From: Rhodocyclaceae bacterium
Lineage (GTDB): Bacteria > Pseudomonadota > Gammaproteobacteria > Burkholderiales > Rhodocyclaceae
DNA length: 39,413 nt
Assembly: GCA_020445745.1 (NCBI GenBank)
Contig: JAGRGB010000144.1
Span: forward strand, 1-39,413
Direction of reading: 5' to 3'
Positions 16,648 to 25,129 of this stretch are shown one piece after another (position 1 is the first letter of the stretch; each line of letters opens with the position of its first letter). The position numbers were made by a program, and so were the translations under genes. A model generated the notes under the pieces. The model did not search any database, was not told the origin of the DNA, and saw nothing but the letters and a program-made list of their open reading frames with translations.

Positions 16648-17820
16648 ATGCGCCATGCGGATCGCTTCGTGCAGCTTCAGGCCCTGCTCGCCGCCCATGG
16701 CGAGGTGTGGCGACCAGCACCGTTCCACCAGCACCGACCCGGGTGGACGCGGTCGCATCCGGCGCTGGCCGCGGCAGTCCTGGCGCTCGACGAGGCCACC
16801 GTGGACGGGTATGCCGCCGATCCCGCGGCCGCAGCCGACTGGCTCGGCCGACGGCTGCCGGGGCTCGCGGAGCTGCGCGCGCTGTCCGCTGCCGATCCGC
16901 TGCCGCTGCGCGATCTGCCGGCAGCCCCGCGCACGGCCGCCGAGTCGGTACCGGAGCGCAAGCGCCGGCAGGTCGAGGCGTTCGCCGCGGTGGCGCCCGC
17001 GGTCCACGCACCGCTGGTCGAGTGGTGTGCCGGCAAGGGGCATCTCGGGCGTCGCCTGGCCCTCGCCGACGGCGTGGACGTGTGTTCCCTCGAGCGCGAC
17101 CCCTTGCTCTGTGCCGAGGCCGACCGCCTGGCCCGGCGCGCCGGCGTGCACCAGCACAGCGAATGTGTCGATGTGCTGGCACCGGGCACCGCAGGGAGGC
17201 TGCGCGGCCGCGAAGTGGTGGCCCTGCACGCCTGCGGCGAGCTTCATCGCAGCCTGGTGCGGGACGCCGCGAGCGCGGGGGCGGTCGGCTACCGGATCGC
17301 GCCGTGTTGCTACCATCACGGTGTCGACGGCCTGCATCGTCCCCTGTCGGCCCAGGCGAAGCTGCCCTTGGCAGCCCCGGAGTTGCGTCTGGCGGTCACC
17401 GAGCTGGTCACGGCACCGGCCGGTGCGCGGCCCCGGCTGGCGCGCGACCAGGCCTGGAAACTCGGCTTCAAGGCGATGGCCGCTGCCCTCGATCTGCCCT
17501 TGAGGCCGACCTTCCGGCCGGTGCCGGCGGCGTGGCTGGCCGGCGATTTCGAACGATTCTGCCGGGCTCTGGCCGAGCGTGAGGCCCTGATCCTGCCGGC
17601 ACGGCTCGACTGGCACCACTGGCTCGCGGCGGGCGAGCGGCGGCGCGCCGAGGTGCGCCGCCTGGAGCTGGTGCGCCAGGCCTTCCGGCGGGCCCTCGAA
17701 ACCTGGCTGGTGCTCGATCTCGCCGTGGCGTTGGAGGCGGCCGGCTTCGAGGTGGCGCTGGGCAGCTTCTGCGCGCGCCGGCTGACACCGCGCAATCTGA
17801 TGCTGGTGGCGCGCGGCTGA
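16648..17820 (+). CDS. SAM-dependent methyltransferase, METTL25/RRNAD1-like
   Basis: A 390-aa soluble protein with a Rossmann methyltransferase core. SAM motif I is VEWCAGKGHLGRRLAL (about 122-137), followed by an acidic strand end (VCSLERDP). Then come ALHACGELHRSLV and APCCYHHG, which together are the pattern of the Methyltransf_32 group (METTL25/RRNAD1-like) rather than of common small-molecule methyltransferases. The preceding 100 residues are helical and the C-terminal third is Arg/Leu-rich. I chose ATG 16648 with GAGGG 10 bases upstream over the ATG at 16612. It converges on the AraC gene with a three-base gap. The substrate is unknown; RNA or protein is possible. Confidence 0.85.
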   Translation: MRHADRFVQLQALLAAHGEVWRPAPFHQHRPGWTRSHPALAAAVLALDEATVDGYAADPAAAADWLGRRLPGLAELRALSAADPLPLRDLPAAPRTAAESVPERKRRQVEAFAAVAPAVHAPLVEWCAGKGHLGRRLALADGVDVCSLERDPLLCAEADRLARRAGVHQHSECVDVLAPGTAGRLRGREVVALHACGELHRSLVRDAASAGAVGYRIAPCCYHHGVDGLHRPLSAQAKLPLAAPELRLAVTELVTAPAGARPRLARDQAWKLGFKAMAAALDLPLRPTFRPVPAAWLAGDFERFCRALAEREALILPARLDWHHWLAAGERRRAEVRRLELVRQAFRRALETWLVLDLAVALEAAGFEVALGSFCARRLTPRNLMLVARG

Positions 17821-17823
17821 GCT

Positions 17824-18747
17824 TCAGCTGGCCGCGAAGCCGGCGATGTCGCGGGCCGGCGGTGCGCCGAACATCCGCCGGTATTCACGGTTGAACTGCG
17901 ACGGGCTTTCGTAGCCGACACGGTGGGCGGCGCTAGCGGCATCGATGCGCTCGACCAGCATCAGCCGTCGCGCCTCGTGCAGGCGCAACTGCTTCTGGTA
18001 CTGCAGCGGGCTCAGCGCGGTCAGGGCGCGGAAGTGATGGTGCAGTGAGGAGCGGCTCATCGAGGCCAGGCTGGCCAGCTCGTCGATGTGCAGCGGCTGG
18101 TCGATATGTTCACGGATCCACGAGATCACCCGCACGATCTGCTGGCCGTGGCTGCCCTGGATCGCGACCTGACGCAGGCGCGCACCGAGGGCGCCGGTGA
18201 GCAGGCGATAGTGCAGTTCGCGGCTGACGATCGGCGCCAGGACCGGGATGTGCTGCGGCGCGTCCACCAGCCGTGCGAGCCGCAATACGGTGTCGCGCAG
18301 ATCGTCGTCGATCTCCGCCACCGCGAGGCCCAATTCGGAGAGCGTAGAACGCCGCGGCGAATCGCCGATCTCATTGACCAGTTGCGCGATGACCAGCGCA
18401 TCGAGCGCGACCGCGACGCCGAGGTACGGCTGCTCGGGGCTGGCGCGGGTGACCCGGGCGAACATCGGCAGGTCCACAGAGGAGATCAGGTAGTGCCGGG
18501 CATCGTAATCGTAGCTGTGGCCGGACAGTTCGATACGCTTCGCGCCCTGGGCCATGGTCGCGAACGTGGCGGACATCATCGCGCACACCGGCGCCTGGGT
18601 GGACGAACCGCGGAAGAGGGTGAGGCCCGGCACCGCGGTGTCGACCCTGCCGTCGGAAGGACAGTGGCGCAGGATCAACTCCGTCAGTTCCGCCTGGGCC
18701 GGCGGGGCCTCGGGCTGCGACAGGGGTGTGCTGACCGAAATGTCCAT
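17824..18747 (-). CDS. AraC family transcriptional regulator
   Basis: A 307-aa regulator. The N-terminal two thirds match the AraC_N type of ligand-binding domain common next to aldehyde and alcohol oxidoreductase genes ([53 protein letters not shown]). The C-terminal 100 residues carry the double [43 protein letters not shown], and [20 protein letters not shown] with FG after it. It is divergent from the iorA/iorB-type genes across 162 bases and is their likely activator. The inducer, probably an aldehyde or N-heterocycle, is a guess from context. Confidence 0.94.
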   Translation of the reverse strand: MDISVSTPLSQPEAPPAQAELTELILRHCPSDGRVDTAVPGLTLFRGSSTQAPVCAMMSATFATMAQGAKRIELSGHSYDYDARHYLISSVDLPMFARVTRASPEQPYLGVAVALDALVIAQLVNEIGDSPRRSTLSELGLAVAEIDDDLRDTVLRLARLVDAPQHIPVLAPIVSRELHYRLLTGALGARLRQVAIQGSHGQQIVRVISWIREHIDQPLHIDELASLASMSRSSLHHHFRALTALSPLQYQKQLRLHEARRLMLVERIDAASAAHRVGYESPSQFNREYRRMFGAPPARDIAGFAAS

Positions 18748-18810
18748 AAGGGGAGGTTAGCTGCGGGAGCAGCCGATCGCGAGGCCGCCGATGCCGATCG
18801 TGGACGATTG

Positions 18811-18824
18811 GGCAATAAGTTTGC
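18811..18824 (+). promoter_or_regulatory. Possible sigma-54-type promoter upstream of the oxidoreductase genes
   Basis: GGGCAATAAGTTTGCA (18810-18825) has the GG-N10-GC spacing of a -24/-12 promoter but departs from TGGCAC at two positions. The same AT-rich patch also reads as an imperfect GCAA...TTGC dyad that an AraC protein could bind. I cannot choose between these. Confidence 0.3.
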
Positions 18825-18909
18825 ATTTTTCGCGTGGCGGCGGGCTGGCAGCTACCGCGACAGTGAACCATGCTTTGCGTACGAAGCAAGCGAGCACAGG
18901 AGGATTGGC

Positions 18910-19377
18910 GTGATCGAACTCGAAGTGAATGGCATGACGCGACGTGTCGACGTCGCGCCGGATACGCCGCTGTTGTGGGCGCTGCGCGATACCCTGCAGC
19001 TCACCGGCACCAAGTACGGCTGTGGCAAGGCCTTGTGCGGTGCCTGCACGGTGCATCTGGACGGTGTCCCGGCCCGTTCCTGCATGACGCCGGTTTCCGC
19101 CGCTGCCGGCAAGCGCATCACCACCATCGAGGGTGTCGATGCCGGCCGCGTCGGGCAGGCGGTCCAGGCGTCCTGGCACAAGCTCGACGTAGCCCAGTGC
19201 GGCTACTGCCAGTCGGGTCAGGTGATGAGCGCGGTGGCGCTGCTTTCCTCGAACCGCGATCCGAGCGACGCGGACATCGATGCGGCGATGGCTGGCAACG
19301 TCTGCCGCTGTGCGACCTACGTGCGCATCCGCGCGGCAATTCACGATGCCGCCGAATCCCTCGCCAGGGAGGCCTGA
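18910..19377 (+). CDS. (2Fe-2S) subunit of a molybdenum hydroxylase (IorA-like)
   Basis: Electron-transfer subunit of an isoquinoline 1-oxidoreductase or aldehyde-dehydrogenase type enzyme. It has 155 aa from GTG 18910, with AGGAGG seven bases upstream. Both iron-sulfur sites are complete: the plant-type N-terminal cluster at Cys 38, 43, 46 and 58 ([17 protein letters not shown]) and the helical cluster at Cys 97, 100, 132 and 134 ([21 protein letters not shown]). It has no export signal and should travel with the large subunit through Tat. The large-subunit gene starts one base past its stop. Confidence 0.96.
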   Translation: MIELEVNGMTRRVDVAPDTPLLWALRDTLQLTGTKYGCGKALCGACTVHLDGVPARSCMTPVSAAAGKRITTIEGVDAGRVGQAVQASWHKLDVAQCGYCQSGQVMSAVALLSSNRDPSDADIDAAMAGNVCRCATYVRIRAAIHDAAESLAREA

Positions 19378-19378
19378 C

Positions 19379-21580
19379 ATGAACCGCGTGATCGACAACC
19401 TCAGCCGCCGGCGTTTCCTGCAGGCCGGTGGCGGACTGACCCTGGGCTTCGTGCTGCCGGCCGCGCTGGCGGCCGAGGCGGGGCCCGGCAAGGCCGGCAG
19501 CGGTCTTGCCGCGCCGGTCGAATTCGAACCCAATGCCTTCCTGCGCATCGCCGCCGACGACAGCGTGACGGTGATCTGCAAGCATCTGGAAATGGGGCAG
19601 GGCACCTACACCGGCCTCGCGACGCTGGTCGCCGAGGAACTCGATGCGGCCTGGGAGCAGGTCCGGGTCGAGGGCGCTCCGGCCGATGCCAGCCGCTACA
19701 ACAATCTGTTCTGGGGCAAGGCCCAGGGGACCGGCGGCAGTACCGCAATGGCCAACTCGTGGGAGCAGATGCGCAAGGCAGGCGCTGCCGGCCGGGCGAT
19801 GCTGGTGGCGGCGGCGGCCGACGCCTGGCAGGTGCCGGCGGCCGAGATCCGCGTGTCCGACGGCATCGTCGGCCATCCGCCGTCGCAACGCTCGGCGCGT
19901 TTCGGCGCGCTGGCCGAGGCGGCGGCACGCCAGCCGGTGCCGGACGAGGTGCGGCTCAAGTCGCCCGGCGAGTTCAAGCTGATCGGCAAGCGTGCCGCGC
20001 GCAAGGACACCGCGGACAAGTCCACCGGCCGCGCGGTATTCACCCAGGACGTGCAGCTACCCGGCATGCTGGTGGCCGTGGTGGCCCACCCGCCACGCTT
20101 CGGCGCGACCGTGAGGTCGTTCGACGCCCGCGCCGCGAAGGCCGTCGACGGTGTCGATGACGTCGTCCGGATTCCGCAAGGGGTGGCGGTGCTGGCCCGG
20201 GACACCTGGACCGCGAAGAAGGGCCGCGACGCGCTGGAGATCGCGTGGGACGATGCCAAGGCGTATCGCAAGGGGTCGGACGAGATCCTCGCCGGCTACC
20301 GCGAGATGGCCGCCTCCCCCGGCGCCGTGGCCCGTGCCGAAGGCGACGCGGAGGGTGCCCTGGGGCGCGCCGCGAAGGTGCTGGAGGCGAGCTACGATTT
20401 TCCGTACCTGGCCCACGCCGCGATGGAGCCGATGAACTGCGTGATGCGCCTCGGTGCCGAGGGTTGCGAAGTCTGGAACGGCGAGCAGATGCACACCGGC
20501 GATCAGTTCGCGCTGGCCGCGCTGTTCGGCCTGCCGCCGGAAAAGGTGGACATCCACATGCTGTATGCGGGCGGCAGCTTCGGCCGTCGCGCGTGCAAGG
20601 ATTCGGACTACCTGCTGGAATGCGCCCAGATCGTCAAGGCGATCGGCGGGCGGGCGCCGGTCAAGCTGGTGTGGCTGCGCGAGGACGACATGAGGGCAGG
20701 CTACTACCGGCCGATGTTCCACCACGCGCTGCGCGGCGGCATCGACGGCGACGGCAACATCGTCGGCTGGCGCCACCGGCTGGTGGGCCAGTCGATCCTG
20801 ACCGGATCGCCGTTCGAAAAGGTGCTGGTCAAGGACGGCATCGACAAGGTCTCGGTCGAAGGCGCGGCCAACCTGCCCTACGCGATTCCGAATCTGCAGG
20901 TCGAGCTGCACACCCCGACCGACAATCCGGTTCCGGTGCTGTGGTGGCGCTCGGTGGGCTCGACCCACACCGCGGCGTCCATCGAGACCTTCGTGGACGA
21001 ACTGGCCGCTGCGGCCGGCCGGGATCCGGTCGAGCTGAGGCTGTCGCTGCTCGGCGGGCATCCGCGCCATGCGGCGGTGCTCGAGCTTGCCGCCGAAAGG
21101 GGGGGCTGGGGCACGCCGCTGGCGTCGCGGCCCGGCGTGCGCCGGGGCCGCGGCATCGCGGTGCACGAGTCGTTCAACAGCTATGTCGCGCAACTGGCCG
21201 AGGTCAGCGTCGCGGCGGACGGAACGCCGACGGTGGACCGGGTCGTGTGCGCGGTCGATTGCGGCACCGCGATCAACCCGGACAACATCCGTGCCCAGAT
21301 CGAAGGCGGCATCGGCTTCGCGCTGGCGGCGCTGCTGCACGGCGAGATCACGCTCGTGGACGGCATCGTGCAACAGGACAACTTCGACAGCTACCCGGTG
21401 CTGAGGATCAACGAGATGCCGCAGGTCGAGGTGCACATCGTCGACTCCTCGGCGGCGCCGACCGGCATCGGCGAGCCCGGCGTGCCGCCACTCGCGCCGG
21501 CGGTGATGAACGCGATCGCTGCGGCCACCGGCAAGCGCATCTACCGGCTGCCGATCGACAGCGCCATGCTCGCGGCGTGA
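19379..21580 (+). CDS. Molybdopterin-binding subunit of a periplasmic oxidoreductase (IorB-like)
   Basis: Catalytic large subunit that hydroxylates an aldehyde or N-heterocycle at a Mo-cytosine-dinucleotide centre and passes electrons to the 2Fe-2S subunit. The 733 aa match IorB-type proteins. The N-terminus has a Tat signal ([19 protein letters not shown]), so the complex works in the periplasm. Typical motifs are [94 protein letters not shown], and the MoCo-site [19 protein letters not shown]. No XdhC-like maturation gene or cytochrome partner lies nearby. IorA/IorB are family names here; the real substrate is unknown. Confidence 0.96.
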   Translation: MNRVIDNLSRRRFLQAGGGLTLGFVLPAALAAEAGPGKAGSGLAAPVEFEPNAFLRIAADDSVTVICKHLEMGQGTYTGLATLVAEELDAAWEQVRVEGAPADASRYNNLFWGKAQGTGGSTAMANSWEQMRKAGAAGRAMLVAAAADAWQVPAAEIRVSDGIVGHPPSQRSARFGALAEAAARQPVPDEVRLKSPGEFKLIGKRAARKDTADKSTGRAVFTQDVQLPGMLVAVVAHPPRFGATVRSFDARAAKAVDGVDDVVRIPQGVAVLARDTWTAKKGRDALEIAWDDAKAYRKGSDEILAGYREMAASPGAVARAEGDAEGALGRAAKVLEASYDFPYLAHAAMEPMNCVMRLGAEGCEVWNGEQMHTGDQFALAALFGLPPEKVDIHMLYAGGSFGRRACKDSDYLLECAQIVKAIGGRAPVKLVWLREDDMRAGYYRPMFHHALRGGIDGDGNIVGWRHRLVGQSILTGSPFEKVLVKDGIDKVSVEGAANLPYAIPNLQVELHTPTDNPVPVLWWRSVGSTHTAASIETFVDELAAAAGRDPVELRLSLLGGHPRHAAVLELAAERGGWGTPLASRPGVRRGRGIAVHESFNSYVAQLAEVSVAADGTPTVDRVVCAVDCGTAINPDNIRAQIEGGIGFALAALLHGEITLVDGIVQQDNFDSYPVLRINEMPQVEVHIVDSSAAPTGIGEPGVPPLAPAVMNAIAAATGKRIYRLPIDSAMLAA

Positions 21581-21715
21581 GCGGGGACGCGACGGGGGCG
21601 ATCACGACGGCCGGGGGCGTCTCGCGGCGGCGACGGTGGCGTTCGGCGACGGCAGGTTAAACTGGCGTCGTGGTTCGCGGTCGAAATCACAACAGCTCGC
21701 GAGGCGCCCCCCCAC

Positions 21716-22882
21716 ATGCCTGCCCAGAGATTCCTCTCCGCCCACGCCAGCCACCCCCAGTGGGAGGCGGCGCTCGACCAGTGCGTCGCCCAGCTGCAGG
21801 GCCAGATCGCGGTGCAGGCGGCCGTGCGCGACTTCAGCCTCGGCTTCTGCTACCTGACGGATTATTTCTCGATGGACGCGGAAGCCATCATTGCCGGCCT
21901 GAACCGGCACCTGCCCGCAGTGGAATGGGTCGGCACGGTCGGCATTGGCGTGTCCGCCAGCGGCGTCGAGCATTTCGATCGGCCGGCCCTGTCGCTGTTG
22001 CTGACCGATCTGCCGCGCGATGCGTTCCGGATCTTCTCCGGCCGGCGTCCGCTCGGCCGCGAGCGCGACTTCGAAGCCCATACCGCGCTGGTTCATTCGG
22101 AGGGGAACACCCCGGATCTTCAGGAACTGCTGGTCGAGCTGGCCGACCGCACGACGACCGGCTACCTCTTCGGCGGCCTCGCCGCATCCCGCCAGAACAG
22201 CCTGCAGATTGCCGGCGAGGTGCTCTCCGGCGGCCTGTCCGGTGTCGCCTTCGGACCGCAGGTCGAGATTCTTTCCCGGGTTACCCAGGGCAGCCAGCCG
22301 ATCGGGCCGGCGCGGCGGATAACCGAATCCCAGGGGCACTACCTGATCCGCCTCGACGATCGGCCCGCACTGCAGTGCGTGCTCGAGGATCTGTCGCTGG
22401 CCGAGGACAGCGACGACGAGACCCTCGCGCACGCCCTTGCGTCCACGTTGATCGGGCTGCGCCGCGGGCACGACGACAAGCTTCGGCGGCCCGGCCAGTT
22501 CGGCACCGAGACCCTGGTCCGTCATATCCTCGGGGTCGATCCCCAGGCCCAGGTGCTGGCGGTCGGCGACGAGATAGAAAACGGCATGGAGCTGGCGTTC
22601 TGTGCGCGCAATCCGGGCGCCGCGCGGGCCGATCTGCTGCGCTCGGCGGAAGAGTTGCGCCACGAAGTGGGTACGCGGGAAATCCGGGGTGCGCTGTATG
22701 TCAGCTGTTCGGGGCGCGGCGGCGGCCACTTCGGCTCGCCCAACGCCGAATTGCTGGCGGTCAGGGAAGTCCTCGGTGAGGTGCCGCTGACCGGTTATTT
22801 CGCCGGCGGCGAGATCGCGCGCGACCGCCTCTACGGCTACACCGGGGTGCTGACCCTGTTCGTCGGTCCGCCCGCTACCTGA
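21716..22882 (+). CDS. FIST domain protein (FIST_N + FIST_C)
   Basis: Soluble 388-aa sensor-type protein. FIST_N spans about residues 30-215 (FSLGFCYLTDYFSMDAEAI, WVGTVGIGVSASGVEHF, TTTGYLFGGLAASRQNSLQ, GLSGVAFGPQ) and FIST_C about 225-375 (GHYLIRLDDRPAL, ALYVSCSGRGGGHFG, VPLTGYFAGGEIA). FIST proteins are ligand-binding modules of signal-transduction pathways, and some (NosP) are reported to be haem proteins that sense nitric oxide. Whether this one binds haem cannot be read from the sequence. It lies 70 bases before the TssB-TssC fusion gene and may be co-transcribed with it, with chemotaxis genes beyond. Confidence 0.93.
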   Translation: MPAQRFLSAHASHPQWEAALDQCVAQLQGQIAVQAAVRDFSLGFCYLTDYFSMDAEAIIAGLNRHLPAVEWVGTVGIGVSASGVEHFDRPALSLLLTDLPRDAFRIFSGRRPLGRERDFEAHTALVHSEGNTPDLQELLVELADRTTTGYLFGGLAASRQNSLQIAGEVLSGGLSGVAFGPQVEILSRVTQGSQPIGPARRITESQGHYLIRLDDRPALQCVLEDLSLAEDSDDETLAHALASTLIGLRRGHDDKLRRPGQFGTETLVRHILGVDPQAQVLAVGDEIENGMELAFCARNPGAARADLLRSAEELRHEVGTREIRGALYVSCSGRGGGHFGSPNAELLAVREVLGEVPLTGYFAGGEIARDRLYGYTGVLTLFVGPPAT

Positions 22883-22952
22883 GCGTTCCCGGTTGTTGAC
22901 CTGGCGCCGCGTGGCGCCGACACTGCCGGCTCGGGAATGGCGGGGAGCAGCG

Positions 22953-24422
22953 ATGGATTTCGACTTGTCGTTCGGCAATTCCGGCGCGTCACGGCCGAAC
23001 CCGGAGGCGCCCTTTCGGATCCTCGTTCTCGGCGGCTTCGGCGGCCATGGCGGCCGCCCCCTGGGCGAGCGCAAGCCGCTCAGGATAGACATCGACAACT
23101 TCGACCAGGTGCTCGCCCGCCTCGCGCCGCGGCTCTCGCTGGATCTCGGCGAGACCACCGTCGAGCTCGAGTTTTCCTGCGTCGACGACTTCCATCCGGA
23201 TAGCCTGTTCGCCCGCGTGGAACTGTTCGCCGGGTTGCGCGGGCTGCGCCGGGAACTGCGGGATCCGGCACTGTTCGAGCGGGCCGCGGCGGCCCTCGGT
23301 GCGCCGGCGCCGGCCGCAGGCACGCCCGCTGCGACTGCCGTCGACGAAGGCGCTGCCGACATCGAGCGCCTGCTCGGCCGCAAGCCGGCTGCGACCAAAG
23401 CGCCAACGCCGGCGGCGGCGGGCGGCATCGACGAACTGGTCCGACGCATCGTCGCGCCACACGTGGTGCACGACAACCCGCAACAGCAGCAGTACCTGGC
23501 TGCGGCCGACGAGGCGATTGCCGATCACATGCGCAAGGTCCTCCACCACCCGCAGTTTCAGGCGCTCGAGGCCCTGTGGCGCAGCGTCGAGATGATGGTG
23601 CGCGGGATGGATTGTGGCGAATCGCTGCAGGTCTTCGTGATGGACTACTCCCGGGAGTCGCTGCTCGAGGACGTCTCGACCCATGCCGAAGACATGTCCG
23701 CGTCGGTGATACAGAAGCTGATCTGCGGCGACGTCGGCGGCGGCGCCGAGGGGCGGCGCTGGTCGCTGCTGGCTTGCGACCAGCACTTTGGCCCGGAGGC
23801 GGCCGAGATGGCCTTGCTGACGCTGCTCGGTGCGATCGCAGCGCGGGCCGGGGCACCGCTGCTGGCCGCCGCAAGACCGCAGTTGCTCGGCTGCGATTCG
23901 GTCGACCAGCTGGTCGGCGCCGGCAACTGGCCGGATGCCGACGCGCCGGCCTTCAGCGCCTGGAATGCATTGCGGGCAAGCAGTGTCGCGGCCTTCGTCG
24001 GACTGGCCTTGCCCGGCGTGCTGCAACGCCTGCCCTACGGTGCCGCTACCGATCCGGTGGGAGCCTTCGCGTTCGAGGAAATGGCCGCCGGCCGTGGCCA
24101 CCAGTCCTATCTGTGGGGCCCGCCCGCGCCGGCGCTGGCAATGCTGTGCGGCCGCGCCTTCCAGGTCGCGGGTTGGGAGATGGACCCGGACGACGAATGC
24201 GAGCTCGACGATCTGCCGAGTCACGTCTATCGCGAGGACGGCGAAGTGCACCAGCAGCCGTGCGCGGAAGTCGCGATGGGCGAGGCAGCCGGTTCGGCCG
24301 CCCTGGCGCGCGGCGTGATGCCCTTGCTGAGCTATCGCAACCGCAATGCGGCGCGGCTGATGCGCTGGCAGTCGATCGCCACGCCGGCACGACCCCTGGC
24401 GGGGCCCTGGCAGGCCTCCTGA
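22953..24422 (+). CDS. TssB-TssC fusion protein (T6SS-type contractile sheath), orphan
   Basis: A 489-aa protein joining what are normally two sheath subunits. Residues about 20-115 read as TssB/VipA: PFRILVLGGFGGHGG, PLGERKPLRIDIDNFDQVL, VELEFSCVDDFHPDSLF, then LRGLRRELRDPALF. After an Ala/Pro linker (about 118-155), residues from about 158 read as TssC/VipB: DELVRRIVAPHVV, VLHHPQFQALEALWRSVEMM, LQVFVMDYSRESLLEDVS and CDQHFGPEAAEMALLTLLGA. TssC is usually about 500 aa alone, so the TssC part (about 330 aa) is short. ATG 22953 has GGGGAG five bases upstream. No baseplate, tube (Hcp), spike, ClpV or membrane-complex gene occurs in the window. Possible roles are a cytoplasmic sheath-like assembly or a regulatory relic. 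Confidence 0.85.
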   Translation: MDFDLSFGNSGASRPNPEAPFRILVLGGFGGHGGRPLGERKPLRIDIDNFDQVLARLAPRLSLDLGETTVELEFSCVDDFHPDSLFARVELFAGLRGLRRELRDPALFERAAAALGAPAPAAGTPAATAVDEGAADIERLLGRKPAATKAPTPAAAGGIDELVRRIVAPHVVHDNPQQQQYLAAADEAIADHMRKVLHHPQFQALEALWRSVEMMVRGMDCGESLQVFVMDYSRESLLEDVSTHAEDMSASVIQKLICGDVGGGAEGRRWSLLACDQHFGPEAAEMALLTLLGAIAARAGAPLLAAARPQLLGCDSVDQLVGAGNWPDADAPAFSAWNALRASSVAAFVGLALPGVLQRLPYGAATDPVGAFAFEEMAAGRGHQSYLWGPPAPALAMLCGRAFQVAGWEMDPDDECELDDLPSHVYREDGEVHQQPCAEVAMGEAAGSAALARGVMPLLSYRNRNAARLMRWQSIATPARPLAGPWQAS

Positions 24423-24467
24423 CGACTCGCCCGCGGACCGCCTGTGCGCCGCACAGGCAAGCTTCGC

Positions 24468-24494
24468 TCAAGTCTTGCAATGCAGATCCGATAT
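24468..24494 (+). promoter_or_regulatory. Sigma-28 (FliA) promoter for the PAS/MCP pair
   Basis: TCAAGTCT (24468-24475), an 11-base spacer and TCCGATAT (24487-24494) match TAAAGTTT-N11-GCCGATAA at 6 of 8 in each box with exact spacing. It lies 117 bases before the PAS gene start. Chemoreceptor genes are classic FliA targets, which supports the call. Confidence 0.65.
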
Positions 24495-24610
24495 CCAGCT
24501 CCATCGGCGCACGTCGCTTGCGCGGCGCTCGCGTGACCCGAAGCACCGCCAGCGGGGCGTGCGGGGGCACGACGAATCGGGGCGACGGGGCCCTGCAGGA
24601 CGGAGGCGGG

Positions 24611-25129
24611 ATGAAGAACAGGATCGAGCCGACCAGTGTCGAGAAGCGGATGCGCGAGCACGACTTCATCGTGTCGAAGACCGATCTGAAGGGGCGCATC
24701 ACCTACGGCAACGAGACGTTCATCGAATTTTCAGGCTATTCGGAGCAGGAACTGCTCGGCGCCCAGCACAACATCATCCGCCACCCCGACATGCCGCGGG
24801 GCGTGTTCAGGTTTCTGTGGAGCAACATCGCGGAAGGCCGCGAGGTGTTCGCCTACGTCAAGAACATGGCGAAGGACGGAAGTTTCTACTGGGTCATGGC
24901 CAATGTCACCCCAGACTACGACGCCCAGCGCAACATCATCGGCTACCTGTCGGTGCGACGGGCACCGAAGCGTTCCGCGATCGAGATCGTCGAGGGCCTC
25001 TATCGCCAGATGCTCGACGCGGAGCGGGCGTCCGGTTCGAAGGAGGCCTGCGACGTGTCTCTGGCGCTGCTCGGCGGCGTTCTCAAGCAGAAAGGGGTGA
25101 GCTATGAAGAACTGGTACTCGCGCTCTGA
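24611..25129 (+). CDS. Soluble PAS protein, Aer N-terminal-like redox/aerotaxis sensor
   Basis: A 172-aa cytoplasmic protein, essentially the sensory half of an Aer receptor. The PAS domain spans about 18-118: [40 protein letters not shown] with DMP following, and [19 protein letters not shown]. The [10 protein letters not shown] element and the KNGxFYWV-type core are those of the FAD-binding Aer PAS. A short helical tail ([20 protein letters not shown]) follows, then it stops; there is no membrane segment or signalling domain. GGAGGCGGG precedes the ATG. The end overlaps the MCP gene by 26 bases, so the two proteins probably work together as a split Aer receptor. An old frameshift splitting one gene is the alternative. 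Confidence 0.92.
   Translation: MKNRIEPTSVEKRMREHDFIVSKTDLKGRITYGNETFIEFSGYSEQELLGAQHNIIRHPDMPRGVFRFLWSNIAEGREVFAYVKNMAKDGSFYWVMANVTPDYDAQRNIIGYLSVRRAPKRSAIEIVEGLYRQMLDAERASGSKEACDVSLALLGGVLKQKGVSYEELVLAL

Noticed and set aside
20057-21436. Long minus-strand frame
   Set aside because: It is antisense to the molybdenum hydroxylase large subunit and has no recognisable fold.
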